Part shown: positions 14,954 to 22,547 of the stretch, piece after piece
Layout of the letters: the number at the start of each line of letters is the position of its first letter
Position numbering within the stretch: the first letter of the stretch is position 1
From: DASYTH01 sp035712165
GTDB taxonomy: Bacteria; Actinomycetota; Actinomycetes; Mycobacteriales; Pseudonocardiaceae
DNA: 37,953 nt
Direction of reading: 5' to 3'
Assembly (NCBI RefSeq): GCF_035712165.1
Contig: NZ_DASTBH010000065.1
Coordinates: forward strand, 1-37,953
The notes under the pieces: generated by a model
The model's input: only the letters and a program-made list of their open reading frames with translations
What the model was told of the DNA's origin: nothing
The model's database searches: none
Program-made: the position numbers and the translations under genes

Positions 14954-14979
14954 CGGGCCGGGCGCCTGCGCCCGGCCCG
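14954..14979. terminator. Bidirectional GC-rich hairpin terminator
   Basis: CGGGCCGGGCGC (14954-14965) and its exact complement (14968-14979) form a 12-bp stem around two bases, in the 45-bp gap between the convergent esterase and methyltransferase genes. There is no T tract, as is common for actinobacterial terminators. Confidence 0.75.
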
Positions 14980-14986
14980 CAGTCGG

Positions 14987-15793
14987 TCACGTCTCGCCGG
15001 GTTTGTGGGCCAGCAGGGCGAACATGGTGACGGAGAAATGGAAGTCGCCACGCCGGGCGGCGGCGCGGAGGTCGGCGAAGAGGTCCTCGCGGGCCTCGGC
15101 GGTGAGCAGGCCGTCGACGGTGCCGAGGAGGGTGAGCATGTCCTCCGCGGCGGTGGCGTCCTGGATGATGGCCTGTGAGCCGGCGTCGGCGACCGCCAGT
15201 CCGGCGGCGGTGAGTTGGCCGCCGAGGCGGCGGCCGGACAGCGGGTTGGGGAAGCGGCCGAGCCAGAACCGGCGGATGGTCTCGACCGTGTCCGGCGCGC
15301 CGGGATGGATGATCATGGTGGCCCAGTCGGTGTCGGCGACCAGGGCCCGGCCGCCCGGCCGCAGCACGCGGGCGATCTCCGCGGCGGCCCGGTCCGGCTC
15401 GTCGAGGTGCTGGAAGACCCGTTCGCAGCGCAGCACGTCGACACTGGCGTCGTCGAACGGCAGCGCGTAGGCGAGCCCGTCGACGAACCGCGCGGCGGAG
15501 CCGGCGGCGGCCGCGCGCCCGGCCGCAACCTCGCGCAGCCCCGGGTTCGGTTCCACCCCGATGGCGGTGCCGGACGGGCCGACCGCGGCGGCCATCGCCT
15601 GCGTCTCCTCACCGGTCCCGGCGCCCACGTCCACGGCACGCTCCCCCGGGCCGGGCCCGAGCACCTCCCGGCCCCAGGCCCGCAACCGCCGCACGCCGGG
15701 CCACGCCGCCTGCACGTCCAGCACATCGACCAGCGCCGCCACCGACTCGCCGGTGCCGGCCCGGAACGACACCGGGCGATCCAACTCAGCCAT
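14987..15793 (-). CDS. Class I SAM-dependent methyltransferase
   Basis: A 268-residue methyltransferase of the UbiE/Methyltransf_11 type. The SAM-binding motif I is AVDVGAGTGEET (about residues 53-64), the acidic end of strand 2 is IGVEPNP, and the post-motifs ALPFDDASVDVLRCERVFQHL and ARVLRPGGRALVADTD follow. The substrate is unknown. The gene is 21 bp downstream of the CBS-domain gene on the same strand, so the two are probably co-transcribed. It ends at the hairpin shared with the convergent esterase gene. Confidence 0.85.
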   Translation of the reverse strand: MAELDRPVSFRAGTGESVAALVDVLDVQAAWPGVRRLRAWGREVLGPGPGERAVDVGAGTGEETQAMAAAVGPSGTAIGVEPNPGLREVAAGRAAAAGSAARFVDGLAYALPFDDASVDVLRCERVFQHLDEPDRAAAEIARVLRPGGRALVADTDWATMIIHPGAPDTVETIRRFWLGRFPNPLSGRRLGGQLTAAGLAVADAGSQAIIQDATAAEDMLTLLGTVDGLLTAEAREDLFADLRAAARRGDFHFSVTMFALLAHKPGET

Positions 15794-15814
15794 TCCCCCA
15801 TCCCCCCGTGCCGC

Positions 15815-16423
15815 TCAGGTTCGTTCGGCCTCCGGCATGGTAAACACCTCGGCGCGGACCACGCCGGGCACGGCCTCGGCCAGCCTGCGGGCCGCGTGCC
15901 GGTCGGTCGGGTCGTCGAACTCGTCGCCGATGGTGACCACACCCTCGCGCACCTCGACCCGCCAGCGCCGGCCGCCGCCGTAGATTTCCAGGCGGTGCCG
16001 GACATCCCGGGCGATCAGGGCATCGTCGCGGCCGGTCAGGCGCACGAGGTCGCGGCGGGTCACGATGCCGACCAGCCGATGGCCGTCGACGATCGGCACG
16101 CTGCGCAGCCGGGAGTCGAGCATGGTCGCCGCCAGTTCGGCGAGGTCGGTGCCGGGGTTGGCGAAGATGACCGGAGCGGACATCACGTCGGCCACCGTGG
16201 CGTGCTCCGCGGCCGGCGGGACCGGGTCATGGTGCCGGGGGTCGAACGGGATGCGGCCGCGCATCAGGTCGGCCTCGGTGACGATGCCGACCAGGCGCTC
16301 CTCGGCGTCCAGGACCGGCAGCGCGGTGAACCCGCGGGCGGCCAGCAGGGCCGCGGCGGCCTTGAGCGGCGTGTCCGGTTCGACCGTGACCACCGGGCTG
16401 GTCATGACATCGTGGGCGCGCAT
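15815..16423 (-). CDS. Tandem CBS-domain protein with BON domain
   Basis: A 202-residue protein with two CBS domains (about residues 1-60 and 72-128; MRAHDVMTSPVVTVEPDTPL and TVADVMSAPVIFANPGTDL) followed by a BON-type segment (about 135-195, with DVRHRLEIYGGGRRWRVEVREGVVTIGDEFDD). CBS pairs bind adenosyl ligands and act as energy or redox sensors; CBS-BON fusions are common in actinobacteria and are often stress or hypoxia induced, a family generality not shown here. ATG at 16423 follows AAGGGAG and coincides with the domain start, so longer versions of the frame are rejected. A TATGCT -10-like hexamer (minus strand, about 16463-16468) precedes it. Confidence 0.85.
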   Translation of the reverse strand: MRAHDVMTSPVVTVEPDTPLKAAAALLAARGFTALPVLDAEERLVGIVTEADLMRGRIPFDPRHHDPVPPAAEHATVADVMSAPVIFANPGTDLAELAATMLDSRLRSVPIVDGHRLVGIVTRRDLVRLTGRDDALIARDVRHRLEIYGGGRRWRVEVREGVVTIGDEFDDPTDRHAARRLAEAVPGVVRAEVFTMPEAERT

Positions 16424-16804
16424 CCCGATCTCCCTTCGCCGCACGGGGCCAGACAGCGCCCCCGAGCATAGGCCGGGGCGGGCCGGATGGGCCAGCGGAC
16501 GCCGATTGCCGTCCATTGTGGACAATTCGGTGCGGCTGGCACGGAATGGCGCACATCACAGCACATCGGTTCAACCGGCGGAACTAGGGAAAGGGTGCCG
16601 CCGTTGTACAGATTGGTCGATGCGGATTGAGTCCCCCGGGCCGCAACCCCCGACGTCACGGAATACCGACCCGCTGGAGCCGTGTTCGTTCCACTCGCCG
16701 AGAGGCGACCGCCGCATCGACCCCCGATCTCCGTCCCCGTGCGCCGCCATACTCCCCCTCGTGGCTGGCGCCGGGGACGGTCCATTTTCGGCCATTATCG
16801 TCCG
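16424..16804. other. 381-bp intergenic region without a gene
   Basis: Lies between the divergent CBS-BON and HAD genes. It contains the inverted repeat GTCCA-TTG-TGGAC (16511-16523, separate entry) and a CATTAT hexamer six bases before the HAD GTG. Apart from these I see nothing coding; the long frames across it have no conserved character. Confidence 0.6.
16510..16529 (-). repeat. Short palindromic element GTCCA-N3-TGGAC, copy 1
   Basis: On the minus strand this reads AATTGTCCACAATGGACGGC. It matches 18 of 20 bases of a sequence inside the MMPL exporter gene (30452-30471), and the GTCCA-N3-TGGAC core recurs at 20406-20418. It is the only intergenic copy in the window. Confidence 0.6.
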
Positions 16805-17275
16805 GTGACCCGAGCATTGCTGTTGCTGGACGTCGACGGCGTCCTCAACCCCTACGGCCCGGCCGATCCGCCGCCAGGGTTCACCGATCACCCGTTCTTC
16901 CCCGGCGAGCAACCGGTCCGGGTCAATCCCGCGCACGGCGCCTGGATCACCGATGCCGGCACGGTCACCGACGTCGCCTGGGCCAGCGGCTGGAACGACA
17001 CGGCCAACCGGTTGCTCGCCCCGCTGCTGGGTATCGCGGCGCTGCCGGTGGTGGTCATGCCGTCGGGCCGGTTCGACGCCGGCGAGAAGGTCACGCGCAT
17101 CGATGCCTACGCCCGGGACCGGCCGGTGGCGTGGGTCGACGACATCCACCCGCCGCAGGCCCATCGCTGGGCCGGGGATCGCGCCTGGCCCACCCTGCTC
17201 GTCACCGCGGACCCGATGATCGGCCTCACCCGGGATCACATCGACCGCGTCATCGCCTGGGCCAGGGCGCTGTAA
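16805..17275 (+). CDS. HAD-like hydrolase-fold protein
   Basis: A 156-residue compact HAD-fold protein. Motif I is LLLLDVDGVLNPY (Asp9, Asp11), motif II is ASGW within VAWASGWNDTAN, a Lys for motif III is in GEKVTRI and motif IV acidic residues are in WVDDIHP. This pattern matches the actinobacterial HAD group whose members are annotated as HAD domain in Swiss-army-knife RNA-repair proteins; the actual substrate is unknown. GTG at 16805 starts directly at the fold and has CATTAT six bases upstream, suggesting a leaderless mRNA. Upstream in-frame starts add sequence with no conserved character. Convergent with the GNAT gene, 13 bp apart. Confidence 0.8.
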   Translation: MTRALLLLDVDGVLNPYGPADPPPGFTDHPFFPGEQPVRVNPAHGAWITDAGTVTDVAWASGWNDTANRLLAPLLGIAALPVVVMPSGRFDAGEKVTRIDAYARDRPVAWVDDIHPPQAHRWAGDRAWPTLLVTADPMIGLTRDHIDRVIAWARAL

Positions 17276-17288
17276 ACCACGGGGAAGG

Positions 17289-17804
17289 CTAGGCGGGTTC
17301 GGCCGGCGGGTCGTCGCCCGCGGCGATGGCTCGTTGGGTCCAGGCGACGTCGTGCCAGGCGCCGTGTTTCCAACCGATCCTGCGGTAGGTGCCGACCGGT
17401 TCGAAGCCCAGCGCGCGGTGCAGGCCGACACTGGCCTCGTTGGGCAGGGTCATGCCGGCCACGGCGGTGCGAAAACCGCGCGTGGCCAACCGGTCGAACA
17501 GCGCCCGGTAGAGCGCGCTGCCGGCACCGGTTCGCCGGCGGCCGGGTTCGAGGTACACGCTGACCTCGCAGGACCACCGGTAGGCCGGGCGGGTCTTGAA
17601 CGGGCCGCCGTAGGCGTAACCGACCACCTGCCCCGAGTCCTCCAACACCACCCAGGCATGAGTCCGTGCGGCGGCGGCAATCCGTTCGGCCATCTGAGCC
17701 GGGGAGGGCGGCTCGGTCTCGAAGGTGATCGCGGTGCCGGTGACGTACGGGGCGTAGATCGCCGCGCAGGCCCCGGCGTCGCGGTCCGTGGCATCTCGGA
17801 TCAT
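17289..17804 (-). CDS. GNAT acetyltransferase, phosphinothricin-acetyltransferase-like
   Basis: A 171-residue GNAT enzyme similar to the Pat/Bar and YncA group, which acetylates small amines such as phosphinothricin, methionine sulfone or related amino acids. Recognisable segments are MIRDATDRDAGACAAIYAPYV, the WSCEVSVYLEPGRRRTGAGSALYRALFD acetyl-CoA loop (RRTGAG in place of the usual R/Q-x-x-G-x-G/A) and NEASVGLHRALGFEPVGTYRRIGWKHGAWHDV. ATG at 17804 is exactly seven bases after TACTAT, so it is probably leaderless. It is divergent from the XRE-cupin regulator over only 40 bp, and regulation by that protein is likely. Confidence 0.88.
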   Translation of the reverse strand: MIRDATDRDAGACAAIYAPYVTGTAITFETEPPSPAQMAERIAAAARTHAWVVLEDSGQVVGYAYGGPFKTRPAYRWSCEVSVYLEPGRRRTGAGSALYRALFDRLATRGFRTAVAGMTLPNEASVGLHRALGFEPVGTYRRIGWKHGAWHDVAWTQRAIAAGDDPPAEPA

Positions 17805-17844
17805 GGTGACGATAGTAACGTAATCCGCCGCTATAGTGACAGGC
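17805..17844. promoter_or_regulatory. 40-bp divergent leaderless promoter pair with direct repeats
   Basis: ATAGTAAC (17812-17819) and ATAGTGAC (17833-17840) are direct repeats 21 bp apart, two helical turns. The first contains, on the minus strand, TACTAT seven bases from the GNAT ATG; the second overlaps TATAGT (17832-17837) seven bases from the regulator ATG. Each -10 region would occupy the -35 region of the opposite promoter. The repeats are candidate binding sites for the XRE-cupin protein. Confidence 0.6.
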
Positions 17845-18405
17845 ATGTCCGACCCGTTCTCCACCTCCCTCGCCGAGGCCGTGCAGGCCGCCCGGCTGAC
17901 CCGCGACCTGTCGGTCAGCGCCCTCGCCGACCGGTCCGGGGTGTCCCGGGCGATGATCGGCAAGGTCGAACGCGGCGAGGCGCAGCCCACCGCCGCACTG
18001 CTCGGCCGGCTGTGCGGCGCCCTCGGCATGACGCTGTCCGAACTGGTGGCCCGGGCCGAGGGGGACGGCGGGCGACTGGTCCGCGCCGAGCGCCAACCCA
18101 CCTGGACCGACCCGGAAACCGGCTACCGGCGCCGGGCGGTGTCCGCGGCCGGCGGTCCCAGCGAACTGGTCGAGGTGGAACTGCCGGGCCGCGCGCGGGC
18201 GTCCTTTCCGGCCGACACCTACACCTTCGCCCATCACCACATCTGGGTGCTGGCCGGACACCTGCGCTTCCACGAAGGCGAGACCGTGCACGACCTGCAC
18301 CCCGGCGACTGCCTGCGGCTCGGCCCGCCGGCCCCGTGCACCTACGAGAACCCCGGCCGCAACGCCTGCCGGTATCTGGTCGTCCTCACCAGACGCCCGG
18401 CCTGA
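17845..18405 (+). CDS. XRE-family regulator with C-terminal cupin
   Basis: A 186-residue protein. The helix-turn-helix covers about residues 8-62 (LAEAVQAARLTRDLSVSALADRSGVSRAMIGKVERGEAQP) and the cupin about residues 100-182, with a His-rich strand FAHHHIWVLAGHLRF and HDLHPGDCLRLG. Such HTH-cupin proteins sense small molecules and usually control adjacent amine, amino-acid or acetyltransferase genes; the divergent GNAT gene is the obvious candidate. ATG at 17845 is preferred over GTG at 17836 because TATAGT ends seven bases before it, giving a leaderless transcript, and because the GTG lies in the promoter itself. Confidence 0.87.
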   Translation: MSDPFSTSLAEAVQAARLTRDLSVSALADRSGVSRAMIGKVERGEAQPTAALLGRLCGALGMTLSELVARAEGDGGRLVRAERQPTWTDPETGYRRRAVSAAGGPSELVEVELPGRARASFPADTYTFAHHHIWVLAGHLRFHEGETVHDLHPGDCLRLGPPAPCTYENPGRNACRYLVVLTRRPA

Positions 18406-18408
18406 CCG

Positions 18409-18452
18409 TTGACAGCTCGTCCATCTAGTCAACTATAGTGCTAGTTAACTAG
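18409..18452. promoter_or_regulatory. Promoter and double palindromic operator of the GntR/ABC operon
   Basis: TTGACA (18409-18414) and TATAGT (18434-18439), separated by 19 bp, form the promoter. CTAGTCAACTATAG (18425-18438) and the perfect palindrome CTAGTTAACTAG (18441-18452) overlap the -10 and the transcription start region. This is where an autoregulating YtrA-type repressor would be expected to bind. Confidence 0.65.
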
Positions 18453-18470
18453 ATGAATGGAGCTCCGCAC

Positions 18471-18863
18471 GTGATCGAGTTTCATCTGGACGAGCGGTCC
18501 GGGGTCTCGCCGTACCTGCAGCTGGTTCGCCAGGTGCGCCAGGCATTGCGACTCGGCGTGCTGCGCGCGGGCGACCAGCTCCCCACCGTCAAGGAGGTCG
18601 TCGGCCGGCTGGCGATCAACCCCAACACGGTGCTGAAGGCCTACCGGGAGCTCGAACACGAGGGCCTGGTCGCCGCCCGGCCCGGGGTCGGCACGTTCGT
18701 CACCGTGACCCTGGCCGACTCCTCGCTCGCCGCGCACGCGCCGCTGCGGCAGGACCTGCGGCGCTGGCTGGCGAAGGCCCGCCGGGCCGGCCTCGACGAC
18801 GAGAGCATCGAGGCGTTGTTCCTCACGACCTTTCGGACCACCGCTGGGGAGGACATAGCATGA
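18471..18863 (+). CDS. GntR-family regulator, YtrA subfamily
   Basis: A 130-residue repressor: a winged helix (about residues 8-70, YLQLVRQVRQALRLGVLRAGDQLPTVKEVVGRLAINPNTVLKAYRELEHEGLV) with a short helical tail rather than a large effector domain, the mark of the YtrA subfamily that controls ABC exporters. GTG at 18471 gives the usual family start (I/M-EFHLDERSGV) and is preceded by TGGAG with 8-nt spacing. An in-frame ATG at 18453 lies only about seven bases after the expected transcription start and adds six non-conserved residues, so I rejected it. Stop and ABC start overlap (ATGA). Confidence 0.88.
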   Translation: MIEFHLDERSGVSPYLQLVRQVRQALRLGVLRAGDQLPTVKEVVGRLAINPNTVLKAYRELEHEGLVAARPGVGTFVTVTLADSSLAAHAPLRQDLRRWLAKARRAGLDDESIEALFLTTFRTTAGEDIA

Positions 18864-19750
18864 CCGCCGTCCTACAGGCCCGGGGCCTGGGCAAGAAGTA
18901 CGGGAAGCACTGGGCGCTGACCGACTGCACGTTGGACGTCCCGGCCGGGCACGTGGTCGGGCTGGTCGGCCCGAACGGCGCCGGCAAGACCACCCTGCTC
19001 AACCTGGCCAGCGGGGCGCTCCCGCCGACCTCGGGCACCATCACGGTGCTCGGCGGCCGGCCCGGCGCCAGCACCGCGCAGCTGGCCAGGGTCGGGTTCG
19101 TCGCCCAGGACACCCCCAGCTACGCCAGCCTGAGCATCGCCGACCATCTCACCCTCGGCGCCCGGCTCAACCCCGGCTGGGACGCCGAACTGGCCCGGCA
19201 GCGGATCGAGCGGCTCGGCCTCGACCCCGCTCAGCGGGCCGGAAAACTCTCCGGCGGCCAACGCGCCCAACTCGCCCTGACCCTGGGCATCGCCAAGCGG
19301 CCCGACCTGCTGCTGCTCGACGAGCCGGTCGCCGCGCTCGATCCGCTGGCCCGCCGCGAGTTCCTGCAGGGCCTGCTCGAAGCGGCCGTCGAGCACGAGC
19401 TCAGCGTGGTGCTGTCCTCGCACCTGGTCTCCGACCTGGAACGCGCCTGCGACTACCTGATCGTCCTGGTCGACTCGCGGGTCCAGGTGGCAGGCGAGGT
19501 CGAGGAGCTACTGGCCACCCACCACCGGCTCACCGGCCCACGCCGTGACCCGGAGCGGCTGCCGGCCGAACAGCAGGTCATCTCGGCCAGCCACACCGAC
19601 CGGCAGAGCACGTTCATCGTGCGCACCGACACCCCGATTCACGATCCCGCGTGGACGGTCAGCCAGCTCAGCCTGGAGGACCTGGTGCTGGCCTACATGA
19701 ACACCACCGCGCGGGCCCACTACCGGCCGGTCCTGGAGGTCCAGCGATGA
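18860..19750 (+). CDS. ABC transporter ATP-binding protein
   Basis: A 296-residue nucleotide-binding subunit. Walker A GPNGAGKTT is at residues 37-45, the Q-loop at FVAQDTPS, the ABC signature LSGGQ near 130, and Walker B LLLLDEP with the D-loop AALDP follow; the switch His is in SSHLVSDLE. The C-terminal 70 residues form the variable extension usual in the drug or antibiotic export group. It overlaps both the GntR gene and the permease gene by 4 bp, indicating a coupled operon for a YtrA-regulated efflux or membrane-stress transporter. Substrate unknown. Confidence 0.93.
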   Translation: MTAVLQARGLGKKYGKHWALTDCTLDVPAGHVVGLVGPNGAGKTTLLNLASGALPPTSGTITVLGGRPGASTAQLARVGFVAQDTPSYASLSIADHLTLGARLNPGWDAELARQRIERLGLDPAQRAGKLSGGQRAQLALTLGIAKRPDLLLLDEPVAALDPLARREFLQGLLEAAVEHELSVVLSSHLVSDLERACDYLIVLVDSRVQVAGEVEELLATHHRLTGPRRDPERLPAEQQVISASHTDRQSTFIVRTDTPIHDPAWTVSQLSLEDLVLAYMNTTARAHYRPVLEVQR

Positions 19751-20751
19751 TCTGGTTGACCTGGCGGCAGTTCCGCACCGCCGCGCTCGCGGTGTTCGGC
19801 GCACTGGCCGCGTTCGCCGTCATCCTGGCCATCACCGGGCCCGCACTGGCCAGCGAGTACGCCACCGGGATCGCCGCCTGCGGCGAGCAGTGCGGCAACT
19901 TCCTGAACAGCTTCTACGACGACCTCCAGGGCGCGTTCCTCGGTGTCACCGCGGCGATCCTGGTGCTGCCGCCGGTGATCGGCGTGTTCTGGGGGGCACC
20001 GCTGATCAGCCGCGAACTGGAGGCCGGGACGCATCGCCTGGTGTGGAACCAGAGCATCACCCGCACCCACTGGCTGGCGGTGAAGCTGACGCTCATCGGC
20101 CTTGCGGTGATGACCGCCACGGCGCTGGCCAGCGTGGCGGTGACCTGGTGGTCCAGCACCGTCGACCAGGTCGCGGAGAACTTCCCCCGGCTGGGGTCGC
20201 TCGTGTTCGACGCGCGCGGCATCGTCCCGATCGGCTACTCGGCCTTCGCCTTCGCGCTCGGTGTGGTGGTGGGGATGCTGATCCGCCGGACGCTGCCGGC
20301 GATGGCCGTCACCCTGGCCGTGTTCGTCGCCGTGCAACTGGCGATGCCGTTTCTGGTCCGGCCCTACCTGCTGCCGTCGACCCAGGCCACCGTCGAGATC
20401 TCCGAGTCCATTTTGGACGGTCTGTCGATATCCCGGGACGACAACACCATCCGCCTGGAGGGCAAGGCCCCGGATCCGGGTGGGTGGCTGCTGTCCAGCC
20501 GGATCCTCGATCCCTCCGGCACCGCGGTGGAGCGGATCCCGAGTCCCGCCAACGGCGCCTGCACACCCCGGGGCGAGGGCATGTCGGACTGTCTGGCCGA
20601 GCTCAACCGGCTCGGCTACCGGGCACAGCTCAGCTATCACCCGCCCACCCGGTTCTGGCCCTTCCAGTGGATCGAGACCGGCATCTACCTCGCCGCCACG
20701 CTGACCCTCGGGGTGTTCTGCTTCTGGTGGCTGCGCCGGCGGGTGTCCTGA
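19747..20751 (+). CDS. ABC transporter permease
   Basis: A 334-residue ABC-2-like membrane subunit with about six hydrophobic helices: one near residues 12-32, a group around 65-85, 105-140 and 160-215, and the last near 305-328. The start MIWLTWRQFR is typical of actinobacterial permeases partnered with YtrA regulators. The segment ISRELEAGTHRLVWNQSITRTHWLAVKL is the conserved cytoplasmic coupling region. A large outward loop lies between about residues 215 and 300 and contains two Cys in CTPRGEGMSDC that may form a disulfide. One copy of the GTCCA-N3-TGGAC element is in this loop region (20406-20418). Confidence 0.87.
   Translation: MIWLTWRQFRTAALAVFGALAAFAVILAITGPALASEYATGIAACGEQCGNFLNSFYDDLQGAFLGVTAAILVLPPVIGVFWGAPLISRELEAGTHRLVWNQSITRTHWLAVKLTLIGLAVMTATALASVAVTWWSSTVDQVAENFPRLGSLVFDARGIVPIGYSAFAFALGVVVGMLIRRTLPAMAVTLAVFVAVQLAMPFLVRPYLLPSTQATVEISESILDGLSISRDDNTIRLEGKAPDPGGWLLSSRILDPSGTAVERIPSPANGACTPRGEGMSDCLAELNRLGYRAQLSYHPPTRFWPFQWIETGIYLAATLTLGVFCFWWLRRRVS
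20406..20418 (+). repeat. Short palindromic element GTCCA-N3-TGGAC, copy 2
   Basis: GTCCATTTTGGAC inside the permease gene, followed by GG as in the other two copies. Its coding content (SILDG) is in a poorly conserved outward loop. Confidence 0.45.
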
Positions 20752-21264
20752 GTGCGGCATGATGTCCTCGTGACCACCACCGCCACCGCTGCCGTCGCCA
20801 CCCGGCAGAAGCAGAGGACGTTCGAGCTGACCGCCGTGCGCAGCCGGGACCTGCGCCGGCTGCGCGAGTACGGCCCGCCACCGGGCGCCGTGCTGCCGGA
20901 GAAGCACGGCGGCAAGGACGACCCGCGCTACCCGTCGCCGACCACACTGCGCTGGGGCCTCGCGGTCGCCATCGACCTGCTCCTGCACCTGCACTTCGCG
21001 GTCGTCGCGGTCGTCGCCGTCTCCCGCGTCCCGGACGTCTCACTCGGCCTGCTCCTGCTCGCCGGGCCGGCCACGTTCATCGCCGTGTCGATCCTGCACC
21101 GCGTCTTCGTGCAGCGGATGCTGCACGCCACGCTCGGCAAGGCGGTCACCGGGATCCGCTACGTCCGCGACGACACCGGCGGCCGGCCGACGCTGGGATC
21201 TCTCGCCAGGACGTGGTTCACCGGCGCCCTGGCGGCGGTGCTGAACGTGCTCTCGGGTTTCTAG
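20752..21264 (+). CDS. RDD-family membrane protein
   Basis: Up to 170 residues. A polar N-terminus of about 60 residues precedes an RDD-like domain with RWGLAVAIDLLLHLHF, a second hydrophobic segment (VSLGLLLLAGPATFIAVSIL), the TLGKAVTGIRYV motif typical of RDD proteins, and a short final helix. RDD proteins are small membrane proteins of mostly unknown role; some are linked to compatible-solute or ion exchange. GTG at 20752 immediately follows the permease stop; GTG at 20770 (VTTTATAAVATRQ) is an equally good start. Probably the last gene of the GntR-ABC operon. Its TAG stop shares the palindrome CTAG with the stop of the convergent DoxX gene. Confidence 0.75.
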   Translation: MRHDVLVTTTATAAVATRQKQRTFELTAVRSRDLRRLREYGPPPGAVLPEKHGGKDDPRYPSPTTLRWGLAVAIDLLLHLHFAVVAVVAVSRVPDVSLGLLLLAGPATFIAVSILHRVFVQRMLHATLGKAVTGIRYVRDDTGGRPTLGSLARTWFTGALAAVLNVLSGF

Positions 21265-21641
21265 CCGGTCAGTGGCCAGGAGCCGAACCGGCCCCAGGCC
21301 ACCACACCGGCGAGGATGAGCAGGGCCACGTTGGTGGCGATCATCTGCTGCTCGCCGCGGCGGCCGTGCACGATCACGGCGCCGACCATGAGCAGCACCA
21401 GTCCCAGCGCGGCCAGCGGCACCAGGACCGGCGCCACGCCCAGGAGCCCGGGCAGCACGAGGCCGAGCCCGGCCAGCACCTCCAGCGCGCCGATCGCCTT
21501 CACCTGGCCGGCGCTGACGTCCTCGGTCCAGCCCATGCCCGACGCGGCCAGCTTCTCCTTGGGCCGCACCAGCTTCACCAGCCCGGTGGCGAGGAACACC
21601 GCCGCCAGCAGGCCCGCGAGGACCCACAACACCACGTTCAT
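21261..21641 (-). CDS. DoxX-family membrane protein
   Basis: A 126-residue protein with four predicted transmembrane helices: MNVVLWVLAGLLAAVFLATGLVKLV, the IGALEVLAGLGLVLPGLL helix, the LVPLAALGLVLLMVGAVIVHG helix and a C-terminal MIATNVALLILAGVVAWG. The KLVRPKEKLAASGM loop and GALEVLAGLGLVLP are classical for the family. DoxX-like proteins occur with thiol or redox systems; the exact role is unknown. Third gene of an apparent SnoaL-PPOX-DoxX operon, 22 bp after the PPOX gene. Its last four bases overlap the convergent RDD gene. Confidence 0.87.
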   Translation of the reverse strand: MNVVLWVLAGLLAAVFLATGLVKLVRPKEKLAASGMGWTEDVSAGQVKAIGALEVLAGLGLVLPGLLGVAPVLVPLAALGLVLLMVGAVIVHGRRGEQQMIATNVALLILAGVVAWGRFGSWPLTG

Positions 21642-21663
21642 CGCCGGTGCCCCTTTCCCAGGG

Positions 21664-22110
21664 TCAGGCCGGGTTCGTGTACACCCGGCGGGGCGTGACG
21701 AGCACAGCGGCCCGGCGCTCCTGCGCCATCACCCGGTCATAGGTGTCCCAGTCGTCGTGCGTGCCGCCGGCGGACCGGAAGATCTCGCGCAGCAGCACCC
21801 GCACCGCCTCGGCGTCGAGATCCGGATGCGGGTCGTCCGGGCCGATGATCTCCGCGTCGCCCTCGACGGCCGCCCAGCGCCAGCCGGCGCGGGCGACGAT
21901 GGTGACCCGGGGCTCGGCCCGCAGATGACGCAGCTTCACCGAACCGCCCATGGCGACCAGCCCGACCACCTGCCGCGCGCGCACCGGGTGGTCCAGCACC
22001 CCGGCGTTGACCACCGAGGACTGGACACTCCCGTTGCGCCGCAAGGTGTTGACCACACACAGGCCGTGGTCGAGAGGCACCAGTTCGGCGAATGCGGCGA
22101 GATCGGTCAC
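21664..22110 (-). CDS. PPOX-class F420-dependent oxidoreductase-like protein
   Basis: A 148-residue split-barrel flavin/F420-binding protein. The order of GLCVVNTLRRNGSVQSSVVNAGVLDHP, the strand VVGLVAMGGSVKLRHLRAEPRVTIVARAGWRWAAVEGDAEIIG and the C-terminal RAAVLVTPRRVYTNP is that of TIGR-type F420-dependent PPOX proteins, in which the KLRHLRxxP segment contacts the cofactor. Substrate unknown. It lies 9 bp after the SnoaL-like gene and 22 bp before the DoxX gene. Confidence 0.88.
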   Translation of the reverse strand: MTDLAAFAELVPLDHGLCVVNTLRRNGSVQSSVVNAGVLDHPVRARQVVGLVAMGGSVKLRHLRAEPRVTIVARAGWRWAAVEGDAEIIGPDDPHPDLDAEAVRVLLREIFRSAGGTHDDWDTYDRVMAQERRAAVLVTPRRVYTNPA

Positions 22111-22119
22111 CTCCCCAGA

Positions 22120-22482
22120 CTAGTGAGCGGGGACCTTGTCCAGGAACCCGTGCACCTCGCGGAGCCGGCCGTCCTCGGACAGCACGGCCACGTCGAAGCC
22201 GACCACCACGGCCTCCCCGCCGTCGGGGCCCAGCTCCCAGGTGAACCGCGCCAGGTTGTGGTGCGCGTCCACCACTCCGGCCAGCCGGAAGCGCAGGTCG
22301 GGGAACATCTGCTGCGCCCCGGCGATCGTGGCGTCGATGGCGTCGCGGCCCCGCGCCACCGCAAGCGGATCGACGTAGCTGCCGCCGTCCGTCCAGATCT
22401 CGGCCAGCCCGGCCCGCCGGGCCTCGGCGTCCCGCTCGTTCCAGGTGTCGAGGTAGCGCTTGACGAGTTCGTTGGCGTCCAT
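22120..22482 (-). CDS. SnoaL-like / NTF2-fold protein
   Basis: A 120-residue protein of the SnoaL-like polyketide-cyclase/NTF2 fold. The conserved frame is VKRYLDTWNERDAEARRAGLAEIWTDGGSYVDPLAVARGRDAIDATI followed by FRLAGVVDAHHNLARFTWELGPDGGEAVVVGFDVAVLSEDGRLREVHGFLD. Members act as small-molecule isomerases or binding proteins; stand-alone ones often sit next to MmyB-like regulators, as here. ATG at 22482 follows GAAGGG. First gene of the three-gene operon and divergent from the regulator. Confidence 0.87.
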   Translation of the reverse strand: MDANELVKRYLDTWNERDAEARRAGLAEIWTDGGSYVDPLAVARGRDAIDATIAGAQQMFPDLRFRLAGVVDAHHNLARFTWELGPDGGEAVVVGFDVAVLSEDGRLREVHGFLDKVPAH

Positions 22483-22547
22483 GGGATTCCCTTCCCTGCG
22501 ATGGGGTTGACGGCACCGATCCTGACCGCGGCCGGGTCAGCGTGTCG

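Noticed and set aside
18453..18470. ATG start for the YtrA-type regulator
   Set aside because: No ribosome site, too close to the expected transcription start, and adds residues not typical of the family; GTG at 18471 fits better.
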